Assembly: GCA_020809705.1 (NCBI GenBank)
Contig: CP085825.1
Span: 1,612,001 to 1,676,000 of the forward strand
From: Calonectria ilicicola
Taxonomy: Eukaryota > Ascomycota > Sordariomycetes > Hypocreales > Nectriaceae
Length of the DNA: 64,000 bases
Direction: 5' to 3'
Under the pieces are notes generated by a model. That model was not told the DNA's origin, ran no database searches, and saw only the letters and a list, made by a program, of their open reading frames with translations. A program made the translations under genes and the position numbers. The stretch's first letter is position 1. Each line of letters starts with the position of its first letter. Of this stretch, positions 20,376-30,389 are shown piece after piece.

Positions 20376-22547
20376 ATGCCGAAGCATGCCTTGGCTGGTG
20401 ATGGCTCCGCTGCAAATGAAGCTAAGAAACGAAGAGGAGCCATCGAAGTGCCCTACACATTAAAAATTTGGCATTTAACTCAGGAAAAGCCGTCTAACCA
20501 AACCACCGAACCCTCAGCCAATGCGGGCCAAAAAAAGCAACACAATCAAGATGTCATGATATTCAAAATTCGGACAAGAGCTTGCAATGATCTGCGGCTC
20601 CCAATGTCACCACAAAGGCAGTGGCACCTACGTTTGGGCATACGCGACGACTGGCTGAATATGAGATATCCATTCCCTCAGGTTTATATCGGGTTATCAT
20701 CTGTCCACCTGAAGTCTGCGTTTATGTCAGCGGGCAAAGGCCATCGCAAGCCTTCTAACGATTTGTCCAACTGCACTATCAAGACCGAGCCGGGACTAGA
20801 CCCTTGCGAGAACTCTGTGATACTACATGAATTGTGCACAGTTCCTGGTAACGTGAAGCACCTAAAACTACTCGTGAATGAACCTGGACATAGACTCTTG
20901 GGATGTCCCAAGCCATTCGTTAGCATTCCCCAAGATCATCAGCGATGGTCTTGTGGGTTATCTATTGACCCGCCTTTTCAGTATCTCCCAGTCGAAGGCG
21001 GTATAATGCAACCGGATCTTCAAATAGGCCAACAAGAAAGAAGATATTCCTTTTGGGATTTAAAGTGGCCACCTCTTGGTGTTTTGGGCATACCACCGGA
21101 AATGGTGTTTATACTAGAAGAATTTTTGGGGGAGCACCCTATGGATCCCATGCCAATCAACTTGGCTGTGGCTGCCACGATCATTTATTTCGACATGGAA
21201 GCACGAGGTTGGGATGCCGCTTCTTATAGCACCACGAATCCGGTACCGCCAGTTCCTCTAGGAATTTTCCTTCTCTATTTCCCTCATTTGCTGCGATTTA
21301 CTGAAGTCCGGCGCCTCACTCGTTATGTCCATCCCGTTCGATTTTGTCTTCATCACTATGAGGCCGACCGACAATTCTTGAGCGATTTCCGAGTGCTGCA
21401 CGAAGACCTCGACACCGTTAAACTAAGAAAACTGTGGAAGAGCATCTTCTCTAAATCCAATGATGTCCCAGTTGAGAAGAGACTCATCCTACTGCCCCAT
21501 TCTATGCCAGGGACCCGACTAGTTTGGCCAAAGGGAACAGGGAGCGCTGAACGACCATCGCAGGAGCTGAACTCTCTGGCTCTGCTCAATGATATACGTA
21601 CAATCATGTTGCCGAGCTACCATCAGAGAGGTTCTGGGCTTCAAGCTGTGGGGTTCCCGCGGCACATTGCTCAGAGGTGGGTGAAAGGCGAGGAGATTCC
21701 CGCCGTGGGTTCAAAAACGCCTCTGGAGTCCTATTGGCTCCCAGAAATGAAAGGGGAGGTGACTGCCATGACGGGCGGTGCTGCAAATGTAGGACCTGTA
21801 TTCTGCGATCTGAAACCAGCGAATACTGTAATCTTACAGGATGCACACCCAGAACGACGAGGACCACCATCACCACAACCACCACAATTACCACCACAAT
21901 TACCACCGCTACTACTACCGCTAAGCGACAAGGACTCTGAAATGACGACTAAGGCCTCAGACCCGACACATGTTTGGAAACTCCAGCCATCAGTCCTTGT
22001 TCTTTCAGAGGAGAATTGCAAGGTTGCATTAAAAATCTTGTGCCAGCTCCCACACAAAGCGGAGGAGTGGAATGCCCTCGAGAAGATGCTTTCCAGCTGC
22101 TACGCGGTGCCATTCGCGGATTTCAATAAGACCCTCGAGAACATGGAAGCCGAGATTTGTGCGGATATACGAGAGATGAAGCAAGTGTGCGACCGCGGCC
22201 ATGTCTTCTCAGACAACGCAGCAATGTTGCTATTCATGAAATCCTTGCCTCGCTCCATCATGAAACTCACCGGGCTCTACCCCAAATGGGTGCTTGAATC
22301 GACAGCATTTGGAGACAGTCTCGGAAATCTAGATTTTACAGCCTTGTCCATGGCAGTTGGAATCGTTGTGGCTGATTTTTTGACAATCTTGCTTCCTCTC
22401 ATTGGACCTGGGGCGAAACCGGAACATGTTGCAGTCTACTGGGTGGTTGTAAAGCCACTATTGGAGGAATTGCTGAAAGAGCCTTTCATTAACTTGCAGG
22501 AGAGTTTGGTAAGGGATCTCACAGAAGCTGTATGTGAAGATGATTAG
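20376..22547 (+). CDS. Unrecognised 723-residue protein divergent from the NLR gene
   Basis: The frame is open well upstream, but the ATG at 20376 (MPKHALAGDG) follows a TATA-like box and pyrimidine-rich leader, so I choose it. I recognise no domain. Residues of about 30-60 are polar and Gln/Asn/Lys-rich. The middle is globular-looking with several Trp and His residues. A proline stretch ('PQPPQLPPQLPP', encoded near 21870-21910 by CCA-rich sequence) divides it from a C-terminal half. That half has amphipathic helices and one hydrophobic segment ('AVGIVVADFLTILLPLIG', about residues 659-676), possibly membrane-associated. No signal peptide is seen. The divergent position next to an NLR-like receptor makes co-regulation possible, but that is inference. 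It could equally be a lineage-specific orphan. Confidence 0.6.
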   Translation: MPKHALAGDGSAANEAKKRRGAIEVPYTLKIWHLTQEKPSNQTTEPSANAGQKKQHNQDVMIFKIRTRACNDLRLPMSPQRQWHLRLGIRDDWLNMRYPFPQVYIGLSSVHLKSAFMSAGKGHRKPSNDLSNCTIKTEPGLDPCENSVILHELCTVPGNVKHLKLLVNEPGHRLLGCPKPFVSIPQDHQRWSCGLSIDPPFQYLPVEGGIMQPDLQIGQQERRYSFWDLKWPPLGVLGIPPEMVFILEEFLGEHPMDPMPINLAVAATIIYFDMEARGWDAASYSTTNPVPPVPLGIFLLYFPHLLRFTEVRRLTRYVHPVRFCLHHYEADRQFLSDFRVLHEDLDTVKLRKLWKSIFSKSNDVPVEKRLILLPHSMPGTRLVWPKGTGSAERPSQELNSLALLNDIRTIMLPSYHQRGSGLQAVGFPRHIAQRWVKGEEIPAVGSKTPLESYWLPEMKGEVTAMTGGAANVGPVFCDLKPANTVILQDAHPERRGPPSPQPPQLPPQLPPLLLPLSDKDSEMTTKASDPTHVWKLQPSVLVLSEENCKVALKILCQLPHKAEEWNALEKMLSSCYAVPFADFNKTLENMEAEICADIREMKQVCDRGHVFSDNAAMLLFMKSLPRSIMKLTGLYPKWVLESTAFGDSLGNLDFTALSMAVGIVVADFLTILLPLIGPGAKPEHVAVYWVVVKPLLEELLKEPFINLQESLVRDLTEAVCEDD

Positions 22548-23783
22548 TATCGTAGGGGATGGATGGATGAATGCGGCTTTTGGGCTCGAGATCTACGACG
22601 TTGATATGCAAAGGGTTTGGTGGACAAGTGGAACCCAAGAGCCTCAATATGCCTGTCTTTGGCGGTGACCCTGCAGCGAGGCTTTTATCTTGATCAGGTC
22701 AAGATCGACATCGGTTAAAAGGAATGGTGATGGGCAATTGGGTTTGATAGCCGCATATTCGGGAAGCGATACAAGGACAGTGTTTTGAGAGGAATAATAG
22801 TTTAGGGATGACGTTTGATCGACATTCTTTGGAATCCTTGTCCACTTTTTAGCAATTTTAAAATCACATGGCCTGGGTGCAGACAAAGCCTCAACGAAGG
22901 TTGCTATCGTCTTTGTTCCGATCATGGTAGTCATTGGGCGCAGATCGAACTCGTGATTGGATGGCACCCTTCAGGTGAGCATGGGAAATACGTAACCGGC
23001 CCCACGAAGATCTCTCGGAAAGCGTGTATCGATATTTCAGGAGCGAGGTTTTGAAGAGATAGAGAAAAAAGTGAAAAGCAAAAAAACATGAACAAAAAAC
23101 GGAGCCTGGAACTAATTTGATCCATCATCCTTCATCCACCTCCCTGGTCGTCGCGCACGTGGGGGTTTTTTTATTTTGACCCGAGAAAGCGAGGACCCCA
23201 GTTTCGTCACTCGCATGCATCACGGACATGCATACCGCGTTCGTCTCGCCGTTTCAACGTTTTTTTACTGGCCCTATTTTTGGCGTTGCAATCCCCTGCA
23301 GCAGCCAGCAGCGCTAGTCTACAACATCTGGAGGCTGCAGCCAACCCCACAAAGAAACAAAGACCCCTGGAAATTGGACGTCAGAATGGCGGGCCAATGC
23401 CAGGAGCTCGTAGCGGCGGCCACTTCTTGTTTGGTTTGGTTTGGTTTGGTTTGGCTTGGAGGAGCTGAGCTACGCTACGCAACGCAACGCTCCGCTGCGC
23501 TATCGCGTGCCCGCTCCCCGGCTGCATGCAGGAGTGCTTATTGGCGATAATGGCCGTCGTTATTGCTACTGCAGCTGCAGCTGCATGATGATGGCCAGGT
23601 GGGCTGTCAACCCTCTTCTCCTCTCTTGGCTGTCTCGAATTGCCCAATCGACGAGCTCTGGGAAAAAACCGGACCATGGGAATGGTGATCGTCGCCTCGT
23701 CCAAGGCAGCGCGAGGCAGGGCCGTCGTATTGCATCACATGGTGCAGTCCGCCAGCCAATCTCTTGTTGACGACGCGGTGAAC
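22548..23783. other. Intergenic before the sirtuin gene
   Basis: No gene is supported with confidence. A 107-residue minus-strand frame (22644-22967) has no recognisable domain. A short TTTGG tandem run sits near 23429-23455. GC content rises towards the sirtuin gene. Confidence 0.4.
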
Positions 23784-24973
23784 ATGGCTCTGCCTCTCCA
23801 CCGTCTACATATATTATCCCGTAGCCCCCGTCGTCCGTCCCTGGCTCCGGTTGGGATATCCCCATCCCCCTCGCCCTCACCCACCCTCCCGCGCCGCCGC
23901 CGCCTGTATTCCGCCATGGCTCCCCACAACGACGTCGAGGCCTTCCACGACCTCCTGCGCTCCAGCAAGCGCATCATGGCCCTCTGCGGCGCCGGGCTGT
24001 CGGCCTCGTCCGGCCTGCCCACCTTCCGCGGCGCCGGCGGGCTCTGGCGCAACTACGATGCCACCGCCCTGGCTACCATGAAGGCCTTCCGCACCGATCC
24101 GGGACTCGTCTGGCTCTTCTACGGCTACCGCCGCCACATGTGCCTGCGTGCTGAACCCAATCCCGCTCATTATGCGCTGACTGCTCTGGCCCAGAAGAAC
24201 AAGGACTTTTTGTGCCTGACACAAAATGTTGACAGTGAGTGCTCTGCTCTGCCGTGCCATTGGATTCCCCCACCAGACCCGGGCTGACTGAGAACGCACT
24301 CAAGACCTCTCCCAGCGCGCAAACCACCCTCCGGAGCAGCTGCGCAGCCTCCACGGCTCGCTGTTCGACATCAAGTGCTCTAATCACCTCTGCGGCTGGA
24401 TCCAGCGTGGCAACACCGACGACCCCTTCTGTCCCGCTCTCGCCCCCGCCTCGCAGGACCCGCCTCCTGGCGAGAAGCTCGCCCTACTAAACCCGTACCA
24501 CCGTATTAAGCACATCACCGAAGACGAGCTTCCCAAATGCCCCTCCTGCGGCACGGGGCTGCAACGCCCGGGCGTCGTGTGGTTTGGCGAGAGCTTGGAT
24601 GAGGGCATGTTGGGTGGCGTGGACCGATGGATGGCGGAGGCTCCCCTGGTCAGTAAAAAAAAAAATATCCCCTTTGTCCCTTTGTGAGGGTTTTGGCGTG
24701 CGTTCTAACCGTTTCTAGGACTTGATGTTGGTCATTGGCACATCAGCCCAGGTCTGGCCTGCCGCGGGCTACATCTCGCGGGCCAAGGAGCATGGTGCCC
24801 GCGTCGTGGTTATCAACCCTGACGCCGAGAACGACGAGGAAATGTACAAGGTCAAACCCGGCGATTTTGCGTTTGGCCAGGATGCTGCCGAATATCTTCC
24901 GATATTGCTGGAACCTGTTATTGGCAAGCTCCCCGAAGAGCAGCTGAAGCGCAATGGTGTTGCTTCATCATGA
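23784..24973 (+). CDS. SIRT5-type (class III) NAD-dependent protein deacylase
   Basis: Exons 23784-24234, 24305-24648 and 24719-24973 give 349 residues; starting at the inner ATG (23916) gives 305. The introns are GTGAGT...AAG and GTCAGT...TAG, both in frame. The sirtuin core shows 'GAGLSASSGLPTFRG' (about 69-83), 'TQNVDN' and the catalytic His of 'LHGS' (about 167). It also shows four zinc Cys in 'KCSNHLCG' and 'KCPSCG', then 'GVVWFGE' and 'GTSAQVWPA'. 'WLFYGYRRH' keeps the Y-x-x-R pair (about Tyr113, Arg116), which in SIRT5 recognises succinyl, malonyl and glutaryl lysine. The enzyme should therefore remove acidic acyl groups from lysines using NAD. The longer start adds an Arg-rich, acid-free leader ending 'PRRRRLYSA', which looks like a mitochondrial presequence. 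A TATA-like CATATATTAT at about 23808 lies between the two starts, so both forms may be made. Confidence 0.85.
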
Positions 24974-25546
24974 GTTTTCCCGCAGTCGTTGGAAAACAGT
25001 TACCTGTCGAGAACTATTAGGCGCTAGCGACGGTTTGAAGTTTTGACACCTTGGGGCTTACCAGCATCGTCCTGGGGAAGTCGCTTGTTAGTCTGGTAAG
25101 AGGTTAAAAAAAGAAAAAAAAATTACCAGCGTACATCTCGTGTTTTCTTTATCTTGGTGAAAAAAATAAAATAAATAAAAATTGGCCTGAGTTGTAGAAT
25201 CTGCAACGCAAATAAAATCGCATCCAATGAGATGAAGCACATGCCAATTTATGCTTGGATCCGGAAATATGACAATCACTATGGCGCACTCGACGCGGTT
25301 TGCAACTGACATCAGGCTGCGGAGCCTTGGACCCGGCAGTCCGGAAAAAGTCCAGCGTCACCGAAAACCCCGAGCTCTGACGTCTCAGCCTAGTCTGGTT
25401 TCCCCACCATCATCGAAACAGCCCACCACCGACAAGCAGCATTTGAGTACTGCCTCTTGCTATACTCACACATCACGATTTCGAACCGCATACGTATACG
25501 AAATAAAAGTCAGTCCTCTGATAGATAACCCCCGCGCGCGCCCAAT
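24974..25546. other. Intergenic between sirtuin and Saf4-type genes
   Basis: 3' region of the sirtuin gene with an A-rich stretch near 25105-25190, then the promoter of the splicing-factor gene. No gene is seen. Confidence 0.45.
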
Positions 25547-26602
25547 ATGCAGGGCTTCAACATGGGACGCTACGTCCCGCCCGACGTCGAGGGCACCACG
25601 TCGGGCAATCGTCTACACGGCAAGCACGCCCTCGGCGGCCGCGCCTCCAAGCTTGCCTCGCAGGGAATCCTGACGGTGCGCTTCGAGATGCCCTTCGCCA
25701 TATGGTGCAAGGGCTGCCCAAAGCCCACCATCATTGGCCAGGGCGTGCGCTTCAACGCCCAGAAGCGCCGCGTCGGTAACTACTACACGACGCCCATCTG
25801 GGCCTTTCGCTTCCGCCACAACGAGTGTGGCTCCGAAATCGAGATTCGCACCGATCCGAAGAACACAGCCTACGTCGTCACTGAGGGTGCCGCTAAGCGC
25901 GACACTGGCGACGACGTGGCCCGCGACGGCGACCAAGTCATCCTGACGGACCAGGAGCGCGAGGCCCTACGCAAGAACGCATTTGCCAAGTTAGAGAAGA
26001 CAATCGGCGATCGAGAGCAGCTCAAGGTAGCCTCAGAACGCATCGATGACCTGGTCGAGGCGTCGGCGCGCCACTGGGATGACCCGTACACGCAGAACCA
26101 AAAGCTACGGCGGACATTTCGCGCCGAACGAAAAAGTCGCGAGCGCACTGCTGCCGCAACAGAAGATTTAAAAGACCGCATGAGCCTTGGTATCGATCTC
26201 GTCCCGGGAACCGAAGAGGATGCCCGCCGCGCTGCCCTGGTCGACTTTGGCCCAGCAGATGATGAGACCTCTCGGGACCGCGCTCTATCAAAACCGCTGT
26301 TTGGTGAAACTGGCAAACCGCATCAAGCTTCCTCTTCTAAGCCTGGTAAATTAAAATCTGAAAAAGAGGCTGCTCGGAGAAAAGAGGGTTTGGTGTCAGA
26401 GCTCTTGGGAAACACCCGAGCTGCCAAGGATCCTTTTCTCTTGGACACCAAAAATAGCGAAACGAAACCGCCTGCTAGATTTCTAGGCGTAAAGAGAAAA
26501 CGTACAACGCAAGAAGATACAGCACCAATAGCAAAAGCGCCTGCGCCGGAAGCAAGCGTCTCAACGGGACTTGTAAATTATGACTCTGATGATGATGAAT
26601 GA
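25547..26602 (+). CDS. CWC16-family splicing factor (Saf4/CCDC130 type)
   Basis: A single frame of 351 residues starts at the ATG at 25547 with 'MQGFNMGRYVPPD', the conserved beginning of this family. The CWC16/DUF572 domain follows: 'GTTSGNRLHGKHALGGRA', 'GILTVRFEMPFAIWC' with a zinc-binding Cys pair in 'CKGC', 'VGNYYTTPIW' and 'IEIRTDPKNTAYVV'. A charged coiled-coil half comes next, then the acidic tail 'DSDDDE'. Relatives (S. pombe Saf4, human CCDC130/YJU2B) associate with the spliceosome and act near the catalytic steps and 3' splice-site choice. The start 'MQGFNMGRYVPPD' fits the CCDC130 branch better than the Cwf16/Yju2 branch. Nuclear location is expected. It is convergent with the neighbouring Ubc8 gene. 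Confidence 0.9.
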   Translation: MQGFNMGRYVPPDVEGTTSGNRLHGKHALGGRASKLASQGILTVRFEMPFAIWCKGCPKPTIIGQGVRFNAQKRRVGNYYTTPIWAFRFRHNECGSEIEIRTDPKNTAYVVTEGAAKRDTGDDVARDGDQVILTDQEREALRKNAFAKLEKTIGDREQLKVASERIDDLVEASARHWDDPYTQNQKLRRTFRAERKSRERTAAATEDLKDRMSLGIDLVPGTEEDARRAALVDFGPADDETSRDRALSKPLFGETGKPHQASSSKPGKLKSEKEAARRKEGLVSELLGNTRAAKDPFLLDTKNSETKPPARFLGVKRKRTTQEDTAPIAKAPAPEASVSTGLVNYDSDDDE

Positions 26603-27025
26603 TCATGATTGTGTTAAAAATGGCGTTGGCATAGAGTGCTTTACGACCTCGATATACCCAGGGGAATGATATATAGAAATGTGCAATCCTAATGAAATTC
26701 AATCCTTCTGCGATTCCGACTGCTGCATTCTTGAGTAGAGCGAGCGAGGCCAACTGCGGAAAATCCAAAACTGCCTGCCTGATTCAACTGCCCGCTCCTT
26801 GCAGTTTCCAGCCTCTGCTGCTCATAAAAGTATGAATAGCGCAGTGATAATATATTCCTACCTACCTGATCACCGCAAATAAGACCCCTTCAGTCCATTC
26901 GAGGTCCAGAGGCCTCGTGGGTTCTGCAACTCCGTCCAATGATGGCTCCTTGCCGTACCGTGGTCCCCATTACGCCGTGTGAGAAACGAAACGCTTGCTG
27001 AGTAAACGCGCAATTGACAGCGCGC
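26603..27025. other. Intergenic between convergent genes
   Basis: Shared 3' region of the Saf4-type and Ubc8-type genes. No gene is seen. Confidence 0.45.
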
Positions 27026-28050
27026 TCATACATCATCCATCTGGCCCGCGGGCTCGTCATCGTCGTCGCCAAAGCTGGCGACTGAGGATAAATCGTCGTC
27101 GTCCTCGCTCTCGGCGCCAGCTTCGTCTGCAGCATCCTTGTTGGCATACTTTTGTACATATTCTATCCAAATCAGCACTGTGTCATGAGGTGAGGCAGAG
27201 AGCCCGTACCCTTGACCTTGGCATCATAGCTCTTCGGTTCCCTGATCAGCAAGGCAGCGGCCTCGCCGTTGAGGGGATCGGTGGGGTTGGGATATCGCAG
27301 AAGTTGGGGCAGGAAGACCTCGAAGATGTTGATCATATCGAACATCGGAGACCATGTCTGGTTGATGACGTCGAGACAGACTGATCCGGATCTAAGACAG
27401 CCTTCTTTAGTATTTATGGACCCAAATATGTCATTATTTCTTTTTGACTCTTGCCATAACTCACAGCTCATCAATATTGGGGTGGAAGATACGGTTCACA
27501 AATCCAATGCTAGGGGACTTGTACGGATAAGTGTCGGGGAGTTCGACGTGAACTTTCCAGATACCGCCCTCGAACGGAGCTGCCAGGTGTCAGCGGACAC
27601 ACCCAGTTGATGGAAGCTCTTTGTTTTACTAACTCTCGGCTGGACCCTTGAATCGAACGAAGAATTCTTGCCTAAAAGCGTCGGTTAGGCCGCGTGCGTA
27701 GGAGGCAGGCATTGAATGTCGGGCAGCATGAGCTTACACTATGCAATGTTAGCACAGGGATGCAAACAGAACCGGGTGGGATATTTACTATTGTCATTCA
27801 CCAAGGTGACCTCATAGTCACTCATAAGCCTGCGTTTGTTAGTATGTCGTTGCTGACGCTAGAGTATGGCGACATCGTACATCCTGTAACATTGTTAGCA
27901 TGCCTGCCTCTCAGAATGGACGGGACAGCGGTAATAGGCATACTTCATGACCTAAATAAGGATACATAGTCAGCTTTGGATACCGTCAACAACATTGCGT
28001 GGCGAATTTCGGCTTACATCGGTCTCGATCCTGCGGCGTGGGCTGCTCAT
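27026..28050 (-). CDS. UBC8: Ubiquitin-conjugating enzyme E2 (Ubc8/UBE2H) with nine exons
   Basis: Exons on the minus strand are 28050-28018, 27951-27944, 27883-27881 (3 nt), 27829-27789, 27738 (1 nt), 27671-27634, 27579-27465, 27391-27210 and 27162-27026. They give 185 residues. All introns are 47-73 nt with GT...AG ends, and those around the tiny exons have CTAAC branch sites. The protein begins '[19 protein letters not shown]' and continues '[15 protein letters not shown]', with the active-site Cys85 in '[13 protein letters not shown]' after 'HPNID'. It ends in an acidic tail. Register and length match yeast Ubc8 from Met1 to Cys85 only when both tiny exons are included. In yeast, Ubc8 works with the GID/CTLH ligase to degrade gluconeogenic enzymes. 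The acidic tail is typical of the subfamily. The identity is very secure. The exon structure is inferred from frame, splice signals and conservation. Confidence 0.9.
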
Positions 28051-30389
28051 GATTGCGGTGGATGGCGGCCAGGGTGCGGATGTGGGGTTGTTGCGTTATC
28101 CAAGCAGTCCGGGACCGGCGAGAGGTACTAAATGGCAAAGTCAGGGGAGTAATAGCGAGACGACGTGCCGCAAAAAGATTGAGGTGGTGTGGTAGAGAGA
28201 TTCGGGGTGAAAGGGCGGGAAAAGCGAAGCAGAAATGATGGTGCTTTGATGTGGTTGTGAGAGTCACAGCAGGCGATGAGGGGAGGTGAAGTGATCGGCT
28301 TCCGGTCCAAGTCACAAGTCACGAGGGTCATGGGTGCGAGGTACAAGTCTGAATGTATGAGGTGGGATGTGGACGTGGACAACCGTGATAAGCCGCACTA
28401 ATGACGGAAAGAGGGGCCGGGGTTTTGCCAACACTTATCGATAAGCATCATGACCCGACTTTGGGCGTGTACCTACCTAACTGTGGGCAGTGGTTAATTT
28501 GCTTATGAGGCGACTTCGGTACATCAGAAGATGGTCTAACATGCGTGGAGTTGCGGCTGTTATGCTTGCTTTGTTCGCCTCACCATTGATCTCGGGAGTT
28601 CCAGCACTCTGACATTCACATTCACCGCACACCCCTTTTGACGCACTGCTGCAAGTGTACTTAAGCCACGCGCACCATGCGCAATGATTTTGGACCGAAT
28701 TCAAGCGCCACGCTGTGAGAGTGTCTCACCAGGCAGTGATTTAGCACGTGGGTTGACCAGTCCCAAGCCACTGAATTGAATTAGAGGGTTGAAAAGTTTT
28801 TCAGTCTCCCAATTTGCAAGTATATCCAATCCGAGACCTTTTCAGCAAGCAAGCGAATGTGACTCTTACTAATTACTCCTGGGCGACGTCATGGACACCC
28901 ATTTCGTCTTGCTTCCTGCGCTTCCGATTTGTGAGTAATCATTCCCCAGAATGTAATGAAACCTTGATGCAACGCAAAAGTGCTCAATGGCATAAAGTGG
29001 TCGAGGCGGAAAAAGAAACAATAATTTAAGATCGAGCATGTTTCGAGATCCATGCAACCATGCATGCAACAGGTGCCAAGCAGCGATCGCCCTTGCTGCT
29101 GATCGACAAGCAAGCGGCCAGCGTTTGATGATAGACATACACTCAATTAAACAGGACTGTGTAGTAAAGCCGTCGAAAGCACTTCATATTGATTTGACAT
29201 GATTTGGCTGCCTTGAAGTAGAATCTCGCTTTGTGACATGTCGATGACAGACCGAGTACGTACATCCCATTCGCTTTGGGATGAAACTATGACTTCAGAG
29301 TGGGCTTTCTTTTCTTTTTTTCCCCAACCCCATCTAACACCATCGAGGCTATGCGTCAAGAAAAGAAAGGAGAAAAAGTTTACATTGTTTCAGCTCTCAT
29401 CTTGGGAGATTTCAATGCTTCTGGAGATGTAAAAGATTTGGATGGCCCTTGATGCCTGGCTTAGCCAGTAACCTTATATCTCCAAAATGCCTCAGGAGAC
29501 AATTCGTATTCTGCTACGGCGCAAGTGGCATATTTCCCCGTATGATACCTGATAAAAAAGACCTTCAAGACATGCCGCAGTTATTAAGCCTTGCGGTCCG
29601 CCATGTCGAACAAAGGTTTGTGTTAGAAGTACATGCATGGCCGTTTTAGTGCTGCTTGCCACACCCTCCAATCACTACGCGGGCTCTCCGCACTGCACCA
29701 CCCACGCCCTGCACCCGAGCTGAACTGCCTCGGTTCCTTTACGTCAGAACATGCACAGCACTGCGCAGACCACTGCGCTGCACGACATGGCACCTCACCG
29801 CTCACCGCGCGCGCTGGAGCGCTGGAGCGCAGTCATCCTCTGACCGACTCCCTGGGTTTCCCCTGTCCCAGTCCAACCAAGGGAAACAAACACCCGTTCG
29901 AGGCCCCACACACACGCCAGCTGCCTCCATAGACTTCCACAGTGTCCTGCCATTCTGGCCCTCGGCCACTCGGCGCTCTCGGGGCTCCCTTGTAAAGTTG
30001 CTTAGTATCGGGCCCGGAGGTACGTACCTCGGGCGGGCCGTGGGGCGCAAGTGAAAAAAAAAAACACCAGCAGAACGGTGGTGTCTCATTGGGGCAAGAT
30101 ACTCAATTCTACAACGTAGGAACCATCATGGTTGAGATTATTAAAAAGCCGGCCGAGCCCCATTCACGCAACTTGTTGACCGTTTAGTTCTTTTGCACCT
30201 CAAAAAATACGCCGAAAATCACTAGGCATTCGGCATATTTTTTTTCCCATATACTTTCTTTCCTTTTTGCTTACTGGGGATTTTCCGGTACGTACAGGTT
30301 CAAGGGGCAAGCTTGGTTTCAATTCTAGTCCACCACACCACACCCAACTCCAACCCCCTACATAGAAAATCGTCGATAGCCCTTCTGTC
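28051..30389. other. Divergent promoter region of the Ubc8 and PanB genes
   Basis: No gene is supported in 2.3 kb. Frames near 29630-30090 overlap on both strands, have Pro/Arg/Ser-rich translations and no domain. The right-hand end, with C/T-rich sequence up to 30389, is the leader of the PanB-type gene. Confidence 0.45.

Noticed and set aside
22644..22967. 107-codon minus-strand frame, with a hydrophobic overlapping frame at 22931-23128 that resembles a signal peptide
   Set aside because: No clean splice joins the two, no domain is visible and there is no conserved pattern of cysteines.
23429..23455. TTTGG tandem run, considered as a possible telomere-like or regulatory repeat
   Set aside because: A short pentanucleotide microsatellite with no neighbouring TTAGGG repeats and no sign of function.
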